Source: Lomentospora prolificans | Lineage: Eukaryota; Ascomycota; Sordariomycetes; Microascales; Microascaceae | Direction of reading: 5' to 3' | Length of the DNA: 64,000 bases | Assembly (NCBI GenBank): GCA_029532625.1 | Contig: JARFXM010000011.1 | Span: 806,001-870,000 of the forward strand | Part shown: positions 1 to 11,759 of the stretch, piece after piece | Layout of the letters: each line of letters opens with the position of its first letter | Numbering within the stretch: the first letter of the stretch is position 1 | The notes under the pieces: generated by a model | The model's input: the letters and a program-made list of their open reading frames with translations, nothing else | What the model was told of the DNA's origin: nothing | Database searches by the model: none | Made by a program: the position numbers and the translations under genes

Positions 1-1246
1 GAGCGGGGGTCTGGCCTTCACCCTACCACAGCGTTTCCCGGATAAGCTTTCGGGTGATTTAGTATGGGAGGGGGAGACGCTTGCAAACACATACGACTGG
101 ACATATGTGCTTGACGCAGAGCAATTGAACGAAATAGAAGAGGCTTTGAAGCATTTCAAGTGTAGGTCCTCTCAGATTATGCCATGAACACTTCAGACCA
201 TTGATTCCAATGATGCCTAACAGCCCTAAATCTTCACCTTGGCCACATCTCTGCCGAAACCTTCCCTCTCCCTCACCTCCGCCCCGAGCTCCGACGGCTA
301 TCCAAGGAACTGCACGACGGCCATGGATTCTTTGTAATCCGGGGAGTCCAGGTCGATAAGCACACTCGCGAGGAGAACATCGCCATCCATGCCGGCCTTT
401 CCGCCCACATTGCCTCGCTTCGTGGTCGGCAGGATACCTTTTATGATGGCAAGCCTGCCGCCGTCGTCGTCACGCACATCAAGAATTTAAACACGCCAAG
501 TAACGAGAATATCATTGGAAGTCCTGCGTACACGACGGATAAGCAAGTGTTTCATACCGACTCTGGCGACATAGTGTCGCTCTTTGCGCTGGAGACGGCC
601 GAAGAAGGCGGTGCAAGTAAGCTTGCGAGCACCTGGAGGGTATACAATGAGCTTGCAAAGACCAGGCCGGATCTAATCAAGACGCTATCGGAAGATTGGG
701 ATGTAGAGATATTCGGGAACCAGGGCCGCTGGTATGTATCTCGGCCTTTACTCTACCACCAGCCCGCAACGGATTCAACGCCGGAACGGGTGTTGTTACA
801 GTACGCACGCCGCCAATTCGTCGGCTTCGGGGCGTTGCCGAGGAGCTTGCAAATTCCTCCCATCACCGAAGCGCAAGCTGAGGCGCTCGATGCGCTGCAT
901 TTCCTCGGAGAAAAGTTCTGCGTCTCCACGGGATTTGAAAAGGGGGATATCCAATATGTCAACAACCTAGCCGTGTTCCATGCCCGAGACGGGTATCGGG
1001 ACTCGGACACGAAGCAGTAAGACTCCCATTCTCCGACCCGAGCTTATTTCTTACGATACTAATAATTGTAGGCGCCATTTGGTGCGGCACTGGTTGAGAG
1101 ATCCCGAGAACGCGTGGGACACACCCACGCAGCTAAAAGAGCGATGGTCCTATCTGTATGATGGCATCACGCCAGAGTCGCAGGTATTCCCTTTGGAACC
1201 ATACATACGAAGCGAGAGCTCGAGACAAGTCAAAAAGAAGGATTAG
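1..1246 (+). CDS. TauD/TfdA-family Fe(II)/2-oxoglutarate dioxygenase, 5' end cut by the window edge
   Basis: This is the C-terminal part of a clavaminate synthase/TauD-like oxygenase, a family that oxidises small substrates using Fe(II) and 2-oxoglutarate. The reading frame is open from base 2. Exons are 2-161, 224-1016 and 1072-1246; intron 1 is 62 nt and intron 2 is 55 nt with a TACTAATAATTGTAG end. Joining them gives an uninterrupted frame. The iron-binding HxD lies in FHTDSGD (from base 550). The distal His is in VFHARDGY and the 2-oxoglutarate-binding Arg is in the RHLVRHWLRDP stretch that spans the second splice junction. The start codon and promoter lie upstream of the window. Family is confident; the substrate is unknown, and a sulfonate or taurine role would be a guess. 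Confidence 0.88.
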
Positions 1247-2608
1247 GAAGACGAGCCCCAATACTACGCCATCATGCGCGCGCGGGTGAATAAAACCAGA
1301 AAAAGGACCCCATCTCTTCCAAACCATGGCTTTGGTAGCGAATCCCAGGGTAAAAATAGTGATGGTCTTGCCCGGCGTGGCAGGTATCAAGAGCTTGGCG
1401 CTGAGAAGCAAGCCACGCGAGGAGAATACGCTGCCCAAGCACTCCGACGCTGGGTCGCAGTCTGATGTTCACCATTGAAGGATGTATTTTAGACGAAAGA
1501 ATGCTAGGTTGAAGTAGTCCTGTGTGTTTCGTGCCCGTGCACATTTTCAAGGGTGATAAGCCCAGCAATAATATCAGATAAATTGACACCCCTGCCAGCG
1601 GATCAAGGTGCTTTGAGGATGCCAGCGTTGCTGGCCAGTGCTCGCGGGCTCCTGCGTAGCAAGCAGCCTGGCAACCTCTCCGCATCAGGAAGGTCAATCT
1701 ATCCAACAGCCAGCCAAGCACCGACCGACCAGCCCGCAATTTGTGGCCCGGAGACACTCCCGGGCCCTCAATGTCGAGTTTCTGGTCGAGAATGGCGCGA
1801 GCATTGCCATACCTTGCGAGCGATACGAGCGATACGTTTATCAAAGTCCCAGGCAGAAACCTTTCCCCGTCCGATGGGAGCTCTAGGCATGTTACGGCGA
1901 GCTCCGGCGAGCCTCATCATTGTGCTGCGCGTTATCGCGGGATTCCACTGCCGACTCAACAGCCGTCTTCTCCACTCAGACGTTTGCGCTGTCGGTACGC
2001 TAACGCATTTTTAAATGGTGCTTTCCCAGCTCGAGGCCCGCTTCGGCGGGACACAGAGCTCGCCGCCTGACAGTCTGCTTATCCAGCTGAATCCACGGCC
2101 GGAGAGCAGTCCATTTTCCGGGGTTTAGGTGCTGTGTGACGGCGATTATCGCCTACATCCGCATCATGGGCGGCAATGAATCGCTCCCATCCCATCGGGA
2201 AGCAGTCGGTGCACCGGTCGAGGATAATTCTCCCTTGGGATGATTACCATGTCGGCTGGTTGCTCCGTCGGCCTCGCCCTGATCTACTGGGTGATCAGCT
2301 TCGTCATGGCCGTCGCCGGCTTCTCAACCTACCTCGAATTTGCCGGTTATTTTCTCAACCGCAGTGGATCCGAAGTTGTGTATCTCGAGCAGGCACCCTC
2401 GTCAACATCGCCTTTCATACACAGGGTATTCGAACGCTTTCGTGTATTCGAACACCGCTCTATCCATTCATCCTCCGTTTAGTGGGTACTTTGACCACTT
2501 CCATTCTAATAGACCGTTTTCGAGTGATTTCTCCCCAAATCTTTCATCTGAAGTACTTTAGCTTCGAGCGGTCTCCCACACCATCATCCCTGTCTGCCTC
2601 GGTTGACC
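1247..2608. other. intergenic, no supported gene
   Basis: I see no recognisable coding sequence here. A 190-codon open frame on the minus strand (1272-1844) has no recognisable domain and no flanking exons, so I treat it as chance. Confidence 0.6.
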
Positions 2609-3255
2609 ATGGCCCGGATCCACTTCACCTCCCTCCCTCCGGAGTTGATCCAAAACATTGCAAGAAGATGTGATGAGGAGGGTGTCATCTCACTGGCGCA
2701 ATCCTGACGGTACATATCAAAATCATGCGACTACACTGGGAGCTTCATGCATACTTATTTCAGCAAGGTTTCGGGTGTCTGCCAGTTTTCCGCGTGTCCC
2801 CAGTGTAGAACGCTGACAACCTAGCCTACAGATGGGAGCGCCACTCGGTAACGACGTCTGGGGATCCGAAATCCGGAAACAGATATCAGTCCGAGGGTCT
2901 CATCCTGCAATGCTGACCTCGAAGTACCTATTCAGGGACGCCATGCTCTTCCCTCAAGCTCGGAAGTCCCTGACACAAGTTCTGCCGGCCCGGTGTCCGA
3001 CAGACAGACCGACCGCGTTCTACACAAGGGGGGCAGTTTGCATCTTTGGCGATTTTGTCGCGATGCGTTGTACGTATTCTAACCTGACAAGCCCATCGTC
3101 AATGTCCCTCAAATCCACCGCCTTGTACCTCTTGTCCCATCTTCGTGCAGGGCCTGGAGAGAATGAAGTTGGCCGTGAATTTTATTAGTTCTCTAGAGAG
3201 GAATGGTGCGACCATCCAATGGAGGAAGCCTGTAGTAGATATTTGAAATGATCCG
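2609..3255 (+). pseudogene. F-box-like protein relic with in-frame stop
   Basis: The ATG at 2609 opens a frame whose first 32 residues look like the N-terminus of a fungal F-box protein (SLPPELIQNIARRCDEEG, then ISLAQS). A TGA at 2705-2707 ends it where the family usually continues with Cys-Arg-Tyr; the next codons read RYISKS, as expected for an F-box. One substitution (TGC to TGA) would explain the break. Further coding-like segments follow in shifted frames, for example LERMKLAVNFISSLERNG near 3150-3210. F-box proteins act as substrate adaptors of SCF ubiquitin ligases. The assignment rests on a short N-terminal match, and the 3' limit is approximate. Confidence 0.4.
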
Positions 3256-3760
3256 AGGTACACTTCCCACACTTCTATGATTAGCGACCACCACAGCCAT
3301 TCCATGTTGTCAATACCCGTTCGAAGCGCACCCTCCTGGACGAACTGGGGCAACTCAGCCTGGCTCTCAATCGCAAATTCTATCCAGCTCCTGCTGTCTA
3401 ACTTAATTTGATGAATGAGCGTCCTATATTTGCTAGACAAGACAGAAAAATGCGGCTCCATGGATAGAGCGGTGACGTCGAGCTAATAATCTGTTTTCCC
3501 TGATTAAAATAACAGAACGTTGGATGCAGTCTTGAGGCCAAGTATACGGCGTTTATTCAAATCGTGAGATCTTGCATGTTCTACTATACGGAGTCTACCA
3601 GACGGAGTCTATCCCTAAAGGACAGCTGTATCTTCTCAAATACATATCAAACAAAATGATGAAAGAAATAGAAATAGAAGCGTCTGGACGAGGAGAAACT
3701 AGCCCGACATCGAGGTTCAGACAAGGATCTGGCATGCCTGTCTACCAAGTAAATTTCCGA
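3256..3760. other. intergenic, 3' flank of the protease gene
   Basis: No gene or repeat is recognisable here. A 120-codon minus-strand frame (3099-3461) overlaps the F-box relic and has no recognisable domain. Confidence 0.6.
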
Positions 3761-6700
3761 CTAAGCCCTCACAGCAGGGGCTGCTGTCCCACTGGACACC
3801 TTTGTGATCTTCATCGGTGGCGTATTCCAGACAGTCCAGTCCGCCGCGACGGCAGGATCACCGAATGGGCGGAGAATAGCGAATCGGGCACTAAATTCGA
3901 CATCAGCATGCCTCGTTTTCCTTGTGACCATGGATAGAGATACTTACTGGTAAGTTCCTGGAGTGATAATCTGGCCATTCTCAACACTACCCAGCCAGGC
4001 CAGCGTCACCGGTATCGGTTTGCCCCAGGTGGCGGTCCGGGGGATTCGCTCGGTCTGATATCCGGTCAAGGTACCGGTAGCGACGTAGCCTTTTGACGAT
4101 TGCGCCGGCCATGCCCAGTCAGACTCTTGCCAGCCCTCTTGGAAAATCTGCCAGTAATTACTGTTAGCTAGGAACTGAGCCTGCGGATGGGTGGTTGGCT
4201 CTTACATCAAGGCGAACGATCTTGGCGCCCCATTTGAGGTTGAAAATGATATTGACGCTAGGAGCGGGCGTGTCAAACATCCAGGTAAACTCAAGCTCCG
4301 GTTGGCTGATGTTTGCGGCAACGCCTTGAGGCTCATCAACCCAGATGTCGCCAACTTCCTCTTTGAGATCGAATGCGGCGCCTATTGTTTCGTTAGTCAC
4401 CGTCTAGGATGATGTTCCAGGGAGACAGTGCATACCAAAGTACGGTACAGCGAGCTCTTCATCGTTGCTTCCCTTAATGATGACTCGCCCGTTGTAGAAT
4501 GGCCACTTGGCAGGGTCGGTAGCAGTAGGAGCCGTGAAAGAGATGCTGGACTAAGGGTTAGCACATGTCATGATTATTTTGGAATCCTTCAAACTCACGT
4601 CGCAGTCTTGGACTCGCCTGCGCCGACACTAAAATCACCTTCGGGGAATGTGACTTCAGGTGAAAGCTCGACCATCTTGTTCTCGGTATAAGGAGCAATG
4701 GTGGACTTGTCGGTCCGGCCCTCGACGGCAAGTTGCTTCTCATGGCTAAACTGATACGTGATAGCGGAGGATCCGGTGTTGGTAATGACAATTTCATGAG
4801 TACCTTGAAAGTTGGCCGTATCGTTGAGCGCGATGTTGTCAAAGTTCAGAGCCGTTTGATAGTTGATCACCTTTGTGGCGTTGACAAGGCCGCTTCCAAC
4901 GTGCATAACTGGTGCAACAGTACCAGCCGGTATAGGATTCGGGTTGCGGGGATCCTCGATACCTTGTTTAGGATCGTAGTAAGGCTCCATACCCCACGGT
5001 ACACTACCACCCGATCCCTTGATGCGGTTTATGATGGTTTGAGCGACACCAGGGCCGTTTGTAGCCCTACCACCATGCTTGCTAATGTACAGAGCAGCGA
5101 CTCCAGCAACATAAGGGGCAGCCATGGAAGTCCCATTAGCTGCAAGCCATCCAGCAGCAATGACATCGAAAGGGGGTCCATTCTGCATCCAGAAAGCCCA
5201 AGAGCTCCATATGTCGCCACCGGGAGCGGCTACATCTGGTTTGAGGGCAAGCTCATAAGTTCCTCCCCAGCTGGAGAACATATTGGCAATACCACCGCGG
5301 GCGTGCTTAGCGGGGACGACGAATCCGGCTTCATTATTATTGTACGTAACTGTGACTTGTCCGCCGCTATTGAGGGTGGAAAGCATGGCGTCGCCGGCTT
5401 CCTTTTCGATTAGACCGTAGGCGACCGTATTGTCCTCGAAGAATCCGGTATTTACCCAGAGACCTTGCTTATCATCGGCGTGGATAAGGATGTACTTTGG
5501 GTTAAGCGGGGAGAGGTTTTGAGCCTTGACATTCATAGTGCAGCCTGCCTGAGAGACGAGCAGCACCGTCTCGCTTAAGTCGCCACCAGGGGGCGTGACA
5601 GCGCTGCAAGCATCGCCAACGGAAACAACAGGAACAGCCTTACCCCAAATGGCCTGGTAAGGTATCATAGAGTTGGGATAGTTTGCCCAGTCGTTGTCAC
5701 CCTCTTGGGGTCTGAACGAAGCGGGTTCTTTTCCTGGGGCAATGTGACCAATTTGAGCCATGCTAGTCTGTCCGTCCTGGGTAAAGGTAACGTTAAGAGG
5801 GTCTCCTGGTTTGACGGTGGCTTCCACACTGGCCACACAGAGGGTTTTACTTCCAGCGCAGTCCAAGTTGACATAAATGGGACCATGATATCCGTCATTT
5901 CCTGCAGATACGACGACGACAACGCCATTTTCAACGAGTCTTTCTCCGAGTAGACTGAGGGGGCTGTCAACAAAGGCACCTGCTTCGCCGATACTCATAC
6001 TGATCACATCGGCCTATAACATAGAGTGTTAATTCTAAACCTGAACACTACGGGTAGGTGTTACGTACTCCATCATCAAATGCCCTTTTCCATGCGTTGA
6101 CAAGAGTTTCAGAGCTGGGAGTCTAGTAACCATTAGCGTTACTACGGGTGAAGACAGATGGTAGATGCTCACCTGGCGTCCGAAGACCTTGTAGGCGAGG
6201 ATGCTGGCTTCGGGAGCCACGCCGGTAAACCACTCATTTTTACCAGCCGCGATACCAGCAGTATGGCTTCCGTGACCAATGCCGCCAATAGTGTCATGGA
6301 TTGGGTCATCGTCCTCTCCGCTAGGATCAGAGACGCTTGAATAGTCGTAACCGCCGACAACTCGGAAGCCCGGACCATAGTTGGGCTGGCCAGGTTTTCC
6401 GCCCAACTGCAAGGCGAATGTAAGTATGCCTTTGCCTCGCCAGGCTCGGAAAAGCCACTTACCACAGCGTGGTGATACCAAATGCCATCGTCGACAACCG
6501 CAATCTTGACGCCGGCGCCGAGAACGCCAGCTTTGTGCAGCTGGTCAACGCCAGTCATGCGATGGAGAGCATCGGAATACTTGTCGGTCTGGTAAATCGA
6601 GCTCTGATCTTGGCGTTTGAATAGCTGCAAGGGGCTTGACTTCCAAGCCGAGCGATCTTTTATCCGCTGAAGCTCTGGGGCGGGATCTGCCGGCACGGAC

Positions 6701-7146
6701 ATGCCCTCGGGGCCGAAGGGAAGGGGTGCAGGCACGGGCCTGGACTGCCAGACGTTACGAACCCCCTCAACATCCGAGACAGACCCTTGAGAGAGGCGAG
6801 TCTCGACGACGAGGCCTGGGAGGAGGTTGTCGGTCCACTGCTCAATGACGACAACAGAAGGGTCTGCCTCAAGAATTGCTGCAGCGACACCTTCAACCGC
6901 CGAAGGCTATGTCATGACTTCCATTAGATGAATGTGAAATCAATACTCGATAAAGGTACCACTTACATCCGATACTTCAACGATGAAACGCGTGGTCCGA
7001 GGAGGAGAAGGGTCAACCGGGATACCGGGCGTCTCCACCGGAAGCTTAGGGGAAACCTGGGTGGACGTAGTAGAGTTCTGCTGCCGGATAACCAGAGCAG
7101 AACCATGTCCGATCAAAAGACCGAGGAGAGCTGCGTTGATCTTCAT
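3761..7146 (-). CDS. secreted subtilisin-like serine protease (S8), Vpr/C5a-peptidase type
   Basis: A predicted extracellular endoprotease of about 980 residues in nine exons: 7146-6967, 6906-6463, 6406-6173, 6122-6069, 6013-4599, 4545-4436, 4381-4206, 4147-3948 and 3890-3761. All phases agree and introns are 50-60 nt. A signal peptide (MKINAALLGLLIGHGSA) starts the protein, followed by an I9-like propeptide region. The catalytic triad is intact: Asp near residue 199 (AVVDDG), His near 253 (GHGSHTAG) and Ser near 600 (GTSMAAPYVAG). The oxyanion Asn is near 343 (SAGNDG). A PA-like insert probably lies between Asn and Ser, and an Fn3-like domain follows (QGTHEIVITNTGSSAI), as in the Vpr/C5a-peptidase branch. 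An in-frame ATG at 7158 would add four residues. Probably scavenges protein nitrogen outside the cell. Confidence 0.92.
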
Positions 7147-7248
7147 TGTAAAACGCACGGCGAAATATCAGTGGGATATTAGAGGTGCGTCCTACAAGAA
7201 GCCTGATGCGGATGAATGTTCTCTTTGCCGTAACGGATTCATTCGTGG

Positions 7249-7256
7249 TTTATATA
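7249..7256 (-). promoter_or_regulatory. TATA-box-like element of the protease gene
   Basis: TATATAAA on the minus strand lies about 100 nt upstream of the protease ATG at 7146, a normal spacing for a fungal TATA box plus leader. Confidence 0.4.
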
Positions 7257-7259
7257 TTC

Positions 7260-10200
7260 CTATCCGACGACTCTGGCCAAATCTAAATTATATATCACAT
7301 CCATCCGCGTGCGATGGATTGTATGTCGCCAGTAGGCAGCCGGTTCACTAATAACCCCTGATCTCAAATGCAGGCCCCTCGCGACTCGCATTAACGCCGA
7401 ATCCCAAAAAATCCGGGAAACCAAAAATTCCAAGAGAAAACCACCCGCACGAGCGCATGAGCATACTCAGCACCCAGCATATCCCAAGCCAATCATCATT
7501 ATCCATAAGGGCACAGGATGACACCTCTAATCCCTGCTATTGGCAGCGAGAAGAGGATGCGAGAAAGAGCCCTCGTGGGCGTCAGGCACGGGACCCTGGT
7601 CGGCCTCTATTCCCGCTGCGCATGGGCTACACGGGTGGGCAGGAGTAAGTCGGCCGCCCGTTAATGGGTGGGGGAATGATTTGCATTGAAGAATGCGCGA
7701 ATGTTTGGTAGGAGGATTCACATTGAAGATCAGATGGGTGGCTTGGCTCAGCTTACTCCCCGCAAAAGCGTGACGACGAGCAGGCTATTATCGGTTGCGC
7801 TGTGGCCGAGGATCCCGACTGCCTTAATGCTGGATCCGGATGTATATGCGCTTTGTGGTTAACAGGGTTGATTGTCTCGGACAGTCGGACATCTTAGGGT
7901 TGTATTGTAGCCTCTTGGGTGGGAAGGATTCGGGGAATTAGAGTTGTTAATGCCCGGCAATGTCTTAGAACTGGTTGCAAAACCTTCTCGAACGTATTTT
8001 CCGGCGATGCGGGCAGTTTACCAGCGTGATTGCGCATGTTGTAACAGCCACACTAGGTCCCTCCATTTTCGGTCCCCAGCAAGCGTCCTTTGCAGGGCTT
8101 ATCTTCCCGTCCTAGTGACCGGGTTGATTGACTAGGAGGCCCTCGACACATTTTTCTACTGGGTCGGAGCTGTAGCACCTGGTAGGTTTTGGCGGATTGG
8201 CGATTGCAATAACTTGCGGACAATAATACATATTTCAAAGCTGCCTCCATGCCTCTGCTCATCTCACCACGCAGCATAGTTTCCGCGATCGCAGGCCCGC
8301 TTAGTTCTGTTCCATACGCTATCGGACGTCCCACTGTCTTCTTTGTCATTTTTGACTTGTACATGCACAATCCTGCCGTCAAATCCCGTCTGCGTAACTG
8401 CTGCTTGCCGAGATAGATGAGCAACAACGCTGGTGTAATAGCCCGGGAATTCCAAAACCTACTTGGCATAAGGGAGTAGAAAATAAGAGACACGCCAGCG
8501 ATAACGCTAGAAACTGTGAATAAAACGCCATTGGTTTTAATGTATGAATATGCAACAATAGCACCCTCTCGAATTGTGGCGTAGAGGCTGGAGGCCTGAT
8601 TAACCTTCAATTGCGGATAGAGCCGCAAATCTTTGAAGTAGTTGTCTCGGACGTATCTCCATGGATTACTCGATGTGGATTTTAGAGCCGGCTCTGTCGC
8701 AATGGACTCATGCGAGACAATTTAAGGCGCTTTTCCGCAGAGACGTTAGGTCTTGCCTGGCCGCTCGTAGCAGGCGACCTTGGACAATGAAAGGAAGTCG
8801 CGAAAGTAAAAACATTCATGGTGGAGGCTAGAATATAGTCGGAAGCAAACATTCCCAGCCGGTCCTACACTCGTGAAAGTGGATAACGCATATGTAGGCT
8901 CTCTAAATGAGTTGAAAGCTTTTCGGATGCTGGGGTGTCGGCTGACTTGCTGGATCTATTATAGGCATTTTAATGTCCCATTCGCCACCAATATTTCTGT
9001 GCTTGTCCGACGACTACTACGCTCTCTTCGGATCTAATCTGCCGTCCGATTTCGATACCTTCGTCCTTCAAGTTACGACGACTACTCCAAAGGATTCTGG
9101 CCAAGAGGCTATAGCCAACCTCAGAGCGAAACACCTAGAATTGGAATCTTACCACCTTTCGGAGGCTTGAAGGTGTCACTCGCAAATGAACGGGAAATTT
9201 CGCGTGCAAGGATGGCGGAATATTGATTTTTAACTCAGCCAGGCCCTTAACGGTTAGACATACATCTTTGATAATGTATGATGAATCGAGACGTTCTTAG
9301 ACGGGTTAACCAGCTAACCCCAGGTGTAGTACCCCAATAACTTACCTTCCGGAACACAAGTTCAAGGCATGTTTCGCAAAGGCTATGAACTCTTGCGGCA
9401 AGAAGGCTTGAATATTGAAGAGCTTGAGATAAGTGTCCGTAATGTGACACCTAAAACATGGAGGCAAGCAGCGACAAGATATGGCTCAACTGGCGGTTCG
9501 TGAGAGCGAAGGTGAGGACCCATCCGTGATACAGGCCAGGGTATCAACTTGGATAGGGTCTGAAGATCCGGGATCAATTTTCGGCCCCGAGGCGAAAGTT
9601 CCGGATGCCTCGATCAGAGGGGGCTCCCCCTGGGCCTCTCAAACGGAAATCGGCCCTTGTTGGTTGGCCGACTGCATCTCAACATTACAACCCCGCCCGC
9701 CAATCCCACACGTCAGGACCGAGAGGCTATTTTTTGACAAATCGATCTACCTCGGCGGACCAATGAGCCTCTACAATGGTATGAGGCGATAGATAAAGCG
9801 GGGTTGAGAAGTGCAAGAATGGCACAAGATGCATCGAGCGCCTTCGCTCGAAGTGCCCTCCAGTGGCATTGCGCGTTTGTTCCGCCACGCCTGAATGCTT
9901 GATGCACGGACATGGACAGAGAGTCAGCCTTCTTGATATTTCACGCAGTTCAGGTGCCTCGCGGCGTACATTGTCCAGTAGGATGTCGATGCCTAGCTTT
10001 GTTGTGACGTGGTCATGCCACATCGCTCTGCGCAACAATCGTAGGCCCATACGTTCCGACCTGCCGCATAGGTATGATGAAGTCAAATAAAGCTCAGTTA
10101 CTGGTAGGCATGGCTAGACAAGGCTCTGGTTTATCTTCGTTTGGCATTGTGCAGCTGTTGTGCGACGAATGATTCACCCATGTGCTCATATGTTACGAAT

Positions 10201-10260
10201 AATCGGCGAGCATCATTTTATTTCGGGAAATCGGCTCGTTGCGGAAATCCTTTTTGCCCC
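7260..10260. other. intergenic, no supported gene
   Basis: This 3 kb stretch separates two diverging genes. The longest frames (191 codons at 8053-8628 minus; a broken plus-strand frame starting at 9373) lack recognisable domains or convincing splice partners. The 8053-8628 frame includes one hydrophobic segment and could be a decayed membrane protein, but a frame this long is not unexpected by chance in a window of this size. Confidence 0.5.
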
Positions 10261-10266
10261 AGATAG

Positions 10267-10273
10267 TATAAAA
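10267..10273 (+). promoter_or_regulatory. TATA-box-like element upstream of the coiled-coil gene
   Basis: TATAAAA lies about 106 nt before the ATG at 10379, a plausible core-promoter position. Confidence 0.4.
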
Positions 10274-10378
10274 TATATAAGACCTTAATCTCACGTTGGA
10301 GATTGCAGTACGAACATTCTGATACCAATCCGGCACCCGAGACTCTCCAGCTTTCCGCATTATCGGAGCGACGCGGAC

Positions 10379-11759
10379 ATGGCTTCCCACAAGGTACAAC
10401 CTCAGGCTGATCTAGCCCTACAGTTCTTTCAGGTAGTGAAAGAGCTCATGGAAAAGCCCGAGTTCCGGAAGGTAGAAGAAATGGCCCAGGAGCTGTCAGC
10501 CCTCCGGGCCGTTGTCGAGGAACACGCCGTCGCAGTCCGGCACCTAACCAGTCAGCTACATAACGCCTCCAGCGAAACAACACTTATGAAGAACAATTTG
10601 GAGGATGAAATCAAGAAAGCTCGGAAACTTCAAAATGAAAAGGCTTCGCTGGAAGAGCGGTTGCAGAAGGCCGAGAATTGTGTGAACGAGTTAACAAGTA
10701 CATTGAATGTACAGACCTCCAAAGTGGAGAAGTTTGAGAAATTCCAGGTAGACAACTCGGAGACGGAAGAATCCATGTATGTGATGAGTCTTGCATTTCT
10801 TCTTGTTTGCATCCCTACTTAATACCGGCTCGCTAACACTTTTCGTCCCCAGCGCGAAAAAGTGGTCTAGACTATGGCCTGATGTTCTCAAATTGGCCAA
10901 ACATTATTTCAATCGAGACTTTGATAAAACCCTCTTGGCTGATGCTGAGGCCTGGAAGCAAATCTCTGAACATGAACTTGCCTCCAAAATACCTCTTCCT
11001 CCTTCCAACTCGCCAATAGCCAAGAAGATGCGCATCCTTGCCGCTACAGCGATCATCAGCCACGCTCTATACACCCATATATTTAGACCGGTAGAGAGGG
11101 ACAAGGAAACCGAAGAGCAAATGACCTTGTTAGCATCGGAGGACCCCAGTGCCGAGTCAACCTGCCGCTCGCTCCTGTTGGGTGTTTTTAGCCACCTAGA
11201 TGCCCTTCAGGAAAATGAGAAGCAATTGGTACGGGCGGTGGTAAAAGATGTCATGCCCCTCATTGAGAACTTGCTGCCACATGAGGAAAAACACGAGTTC
11301 CAGAAGCAGCTAGAAAAACTCTGCCTGACTGCCTGCGAGAAGTGGCGTACCATCCAAAGGGCCAAAAAGCGATACAAAGTTCTCCTCGATCCGTATAACT
11401 CGAAGGCCGATGTCCGCTGTTGGGAGGTGCCGAAGATGGAAGAAAGCACTCCTTCACAACGCGCCGGCGTCAACGGGATTGAGAGGAAATCCAACGATAC
11501 CACACAGACAAGTACAAATGCAAAGGTCAGCGTACCATCTTATCCCAGAGGGAAGCCGGTGGTTTGCCTTTGGCCAATTCTAGGGATCATTACGGAGGAT
11601 GGAATTGACCCTTACATTAATGGTCTCGCCTTGTTTTCAGAACAGACAGAAGCTGCAGAGGAGGAGATAAGAAGGCTTGACCGCCGCCAAAGTAGAAGGG
11701 GTTCCGCCGGAAGCAGTAATAGGAAAAGTGGGGGCTTCTCGATACAGGCGTTTCTTTAA
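10379..11759 (+). CDS. coiled-coil protein of unknown function
   Basis: Two exons, 10379-10776 and 10853-11759, joined across a 76 nt intron (GTATGT...CCCCAG), encode about 434 residues. The N-terminal third (residues about 20-125) is a Glu/Lys/Leu-rich heptad-like region typical of a coiled coil. The middle part is an alpha-helical-looking globular region (from KKWSRLWPDVLKLAKHYF onward, containing ILAATAIISHAL). The tail is Ser/Arg-rich and basic (RRLDRRQSRRGSAGSS). No signal peptide or membrane segment is visible. I do not recognise a named family; the two-part layout resembles uncharacterised fungal proteins with a coiled-coil head. The conserved-looking frame across the intron supports a real gene. 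Confidence 0.82.

Noticed and set aside
1272..1844. 190-codon minus-strand frame with a vaguely ankyrin-like phrase
   Set aside because: No repeat periodicity and no supporting exons.
8053..8628. 191-codon minus-strand open frame with one hydrophobic segment
   Set aside because: No recognisable domain, an upstream stop just before the coding-like part, and a length compatible with chance in 64 kb.
9373..9920. plus-strand frame starting MFRKGYELLRQEGLNIEE
   Set aside because: Several stops follow within 60 codons and no family is recognisable.
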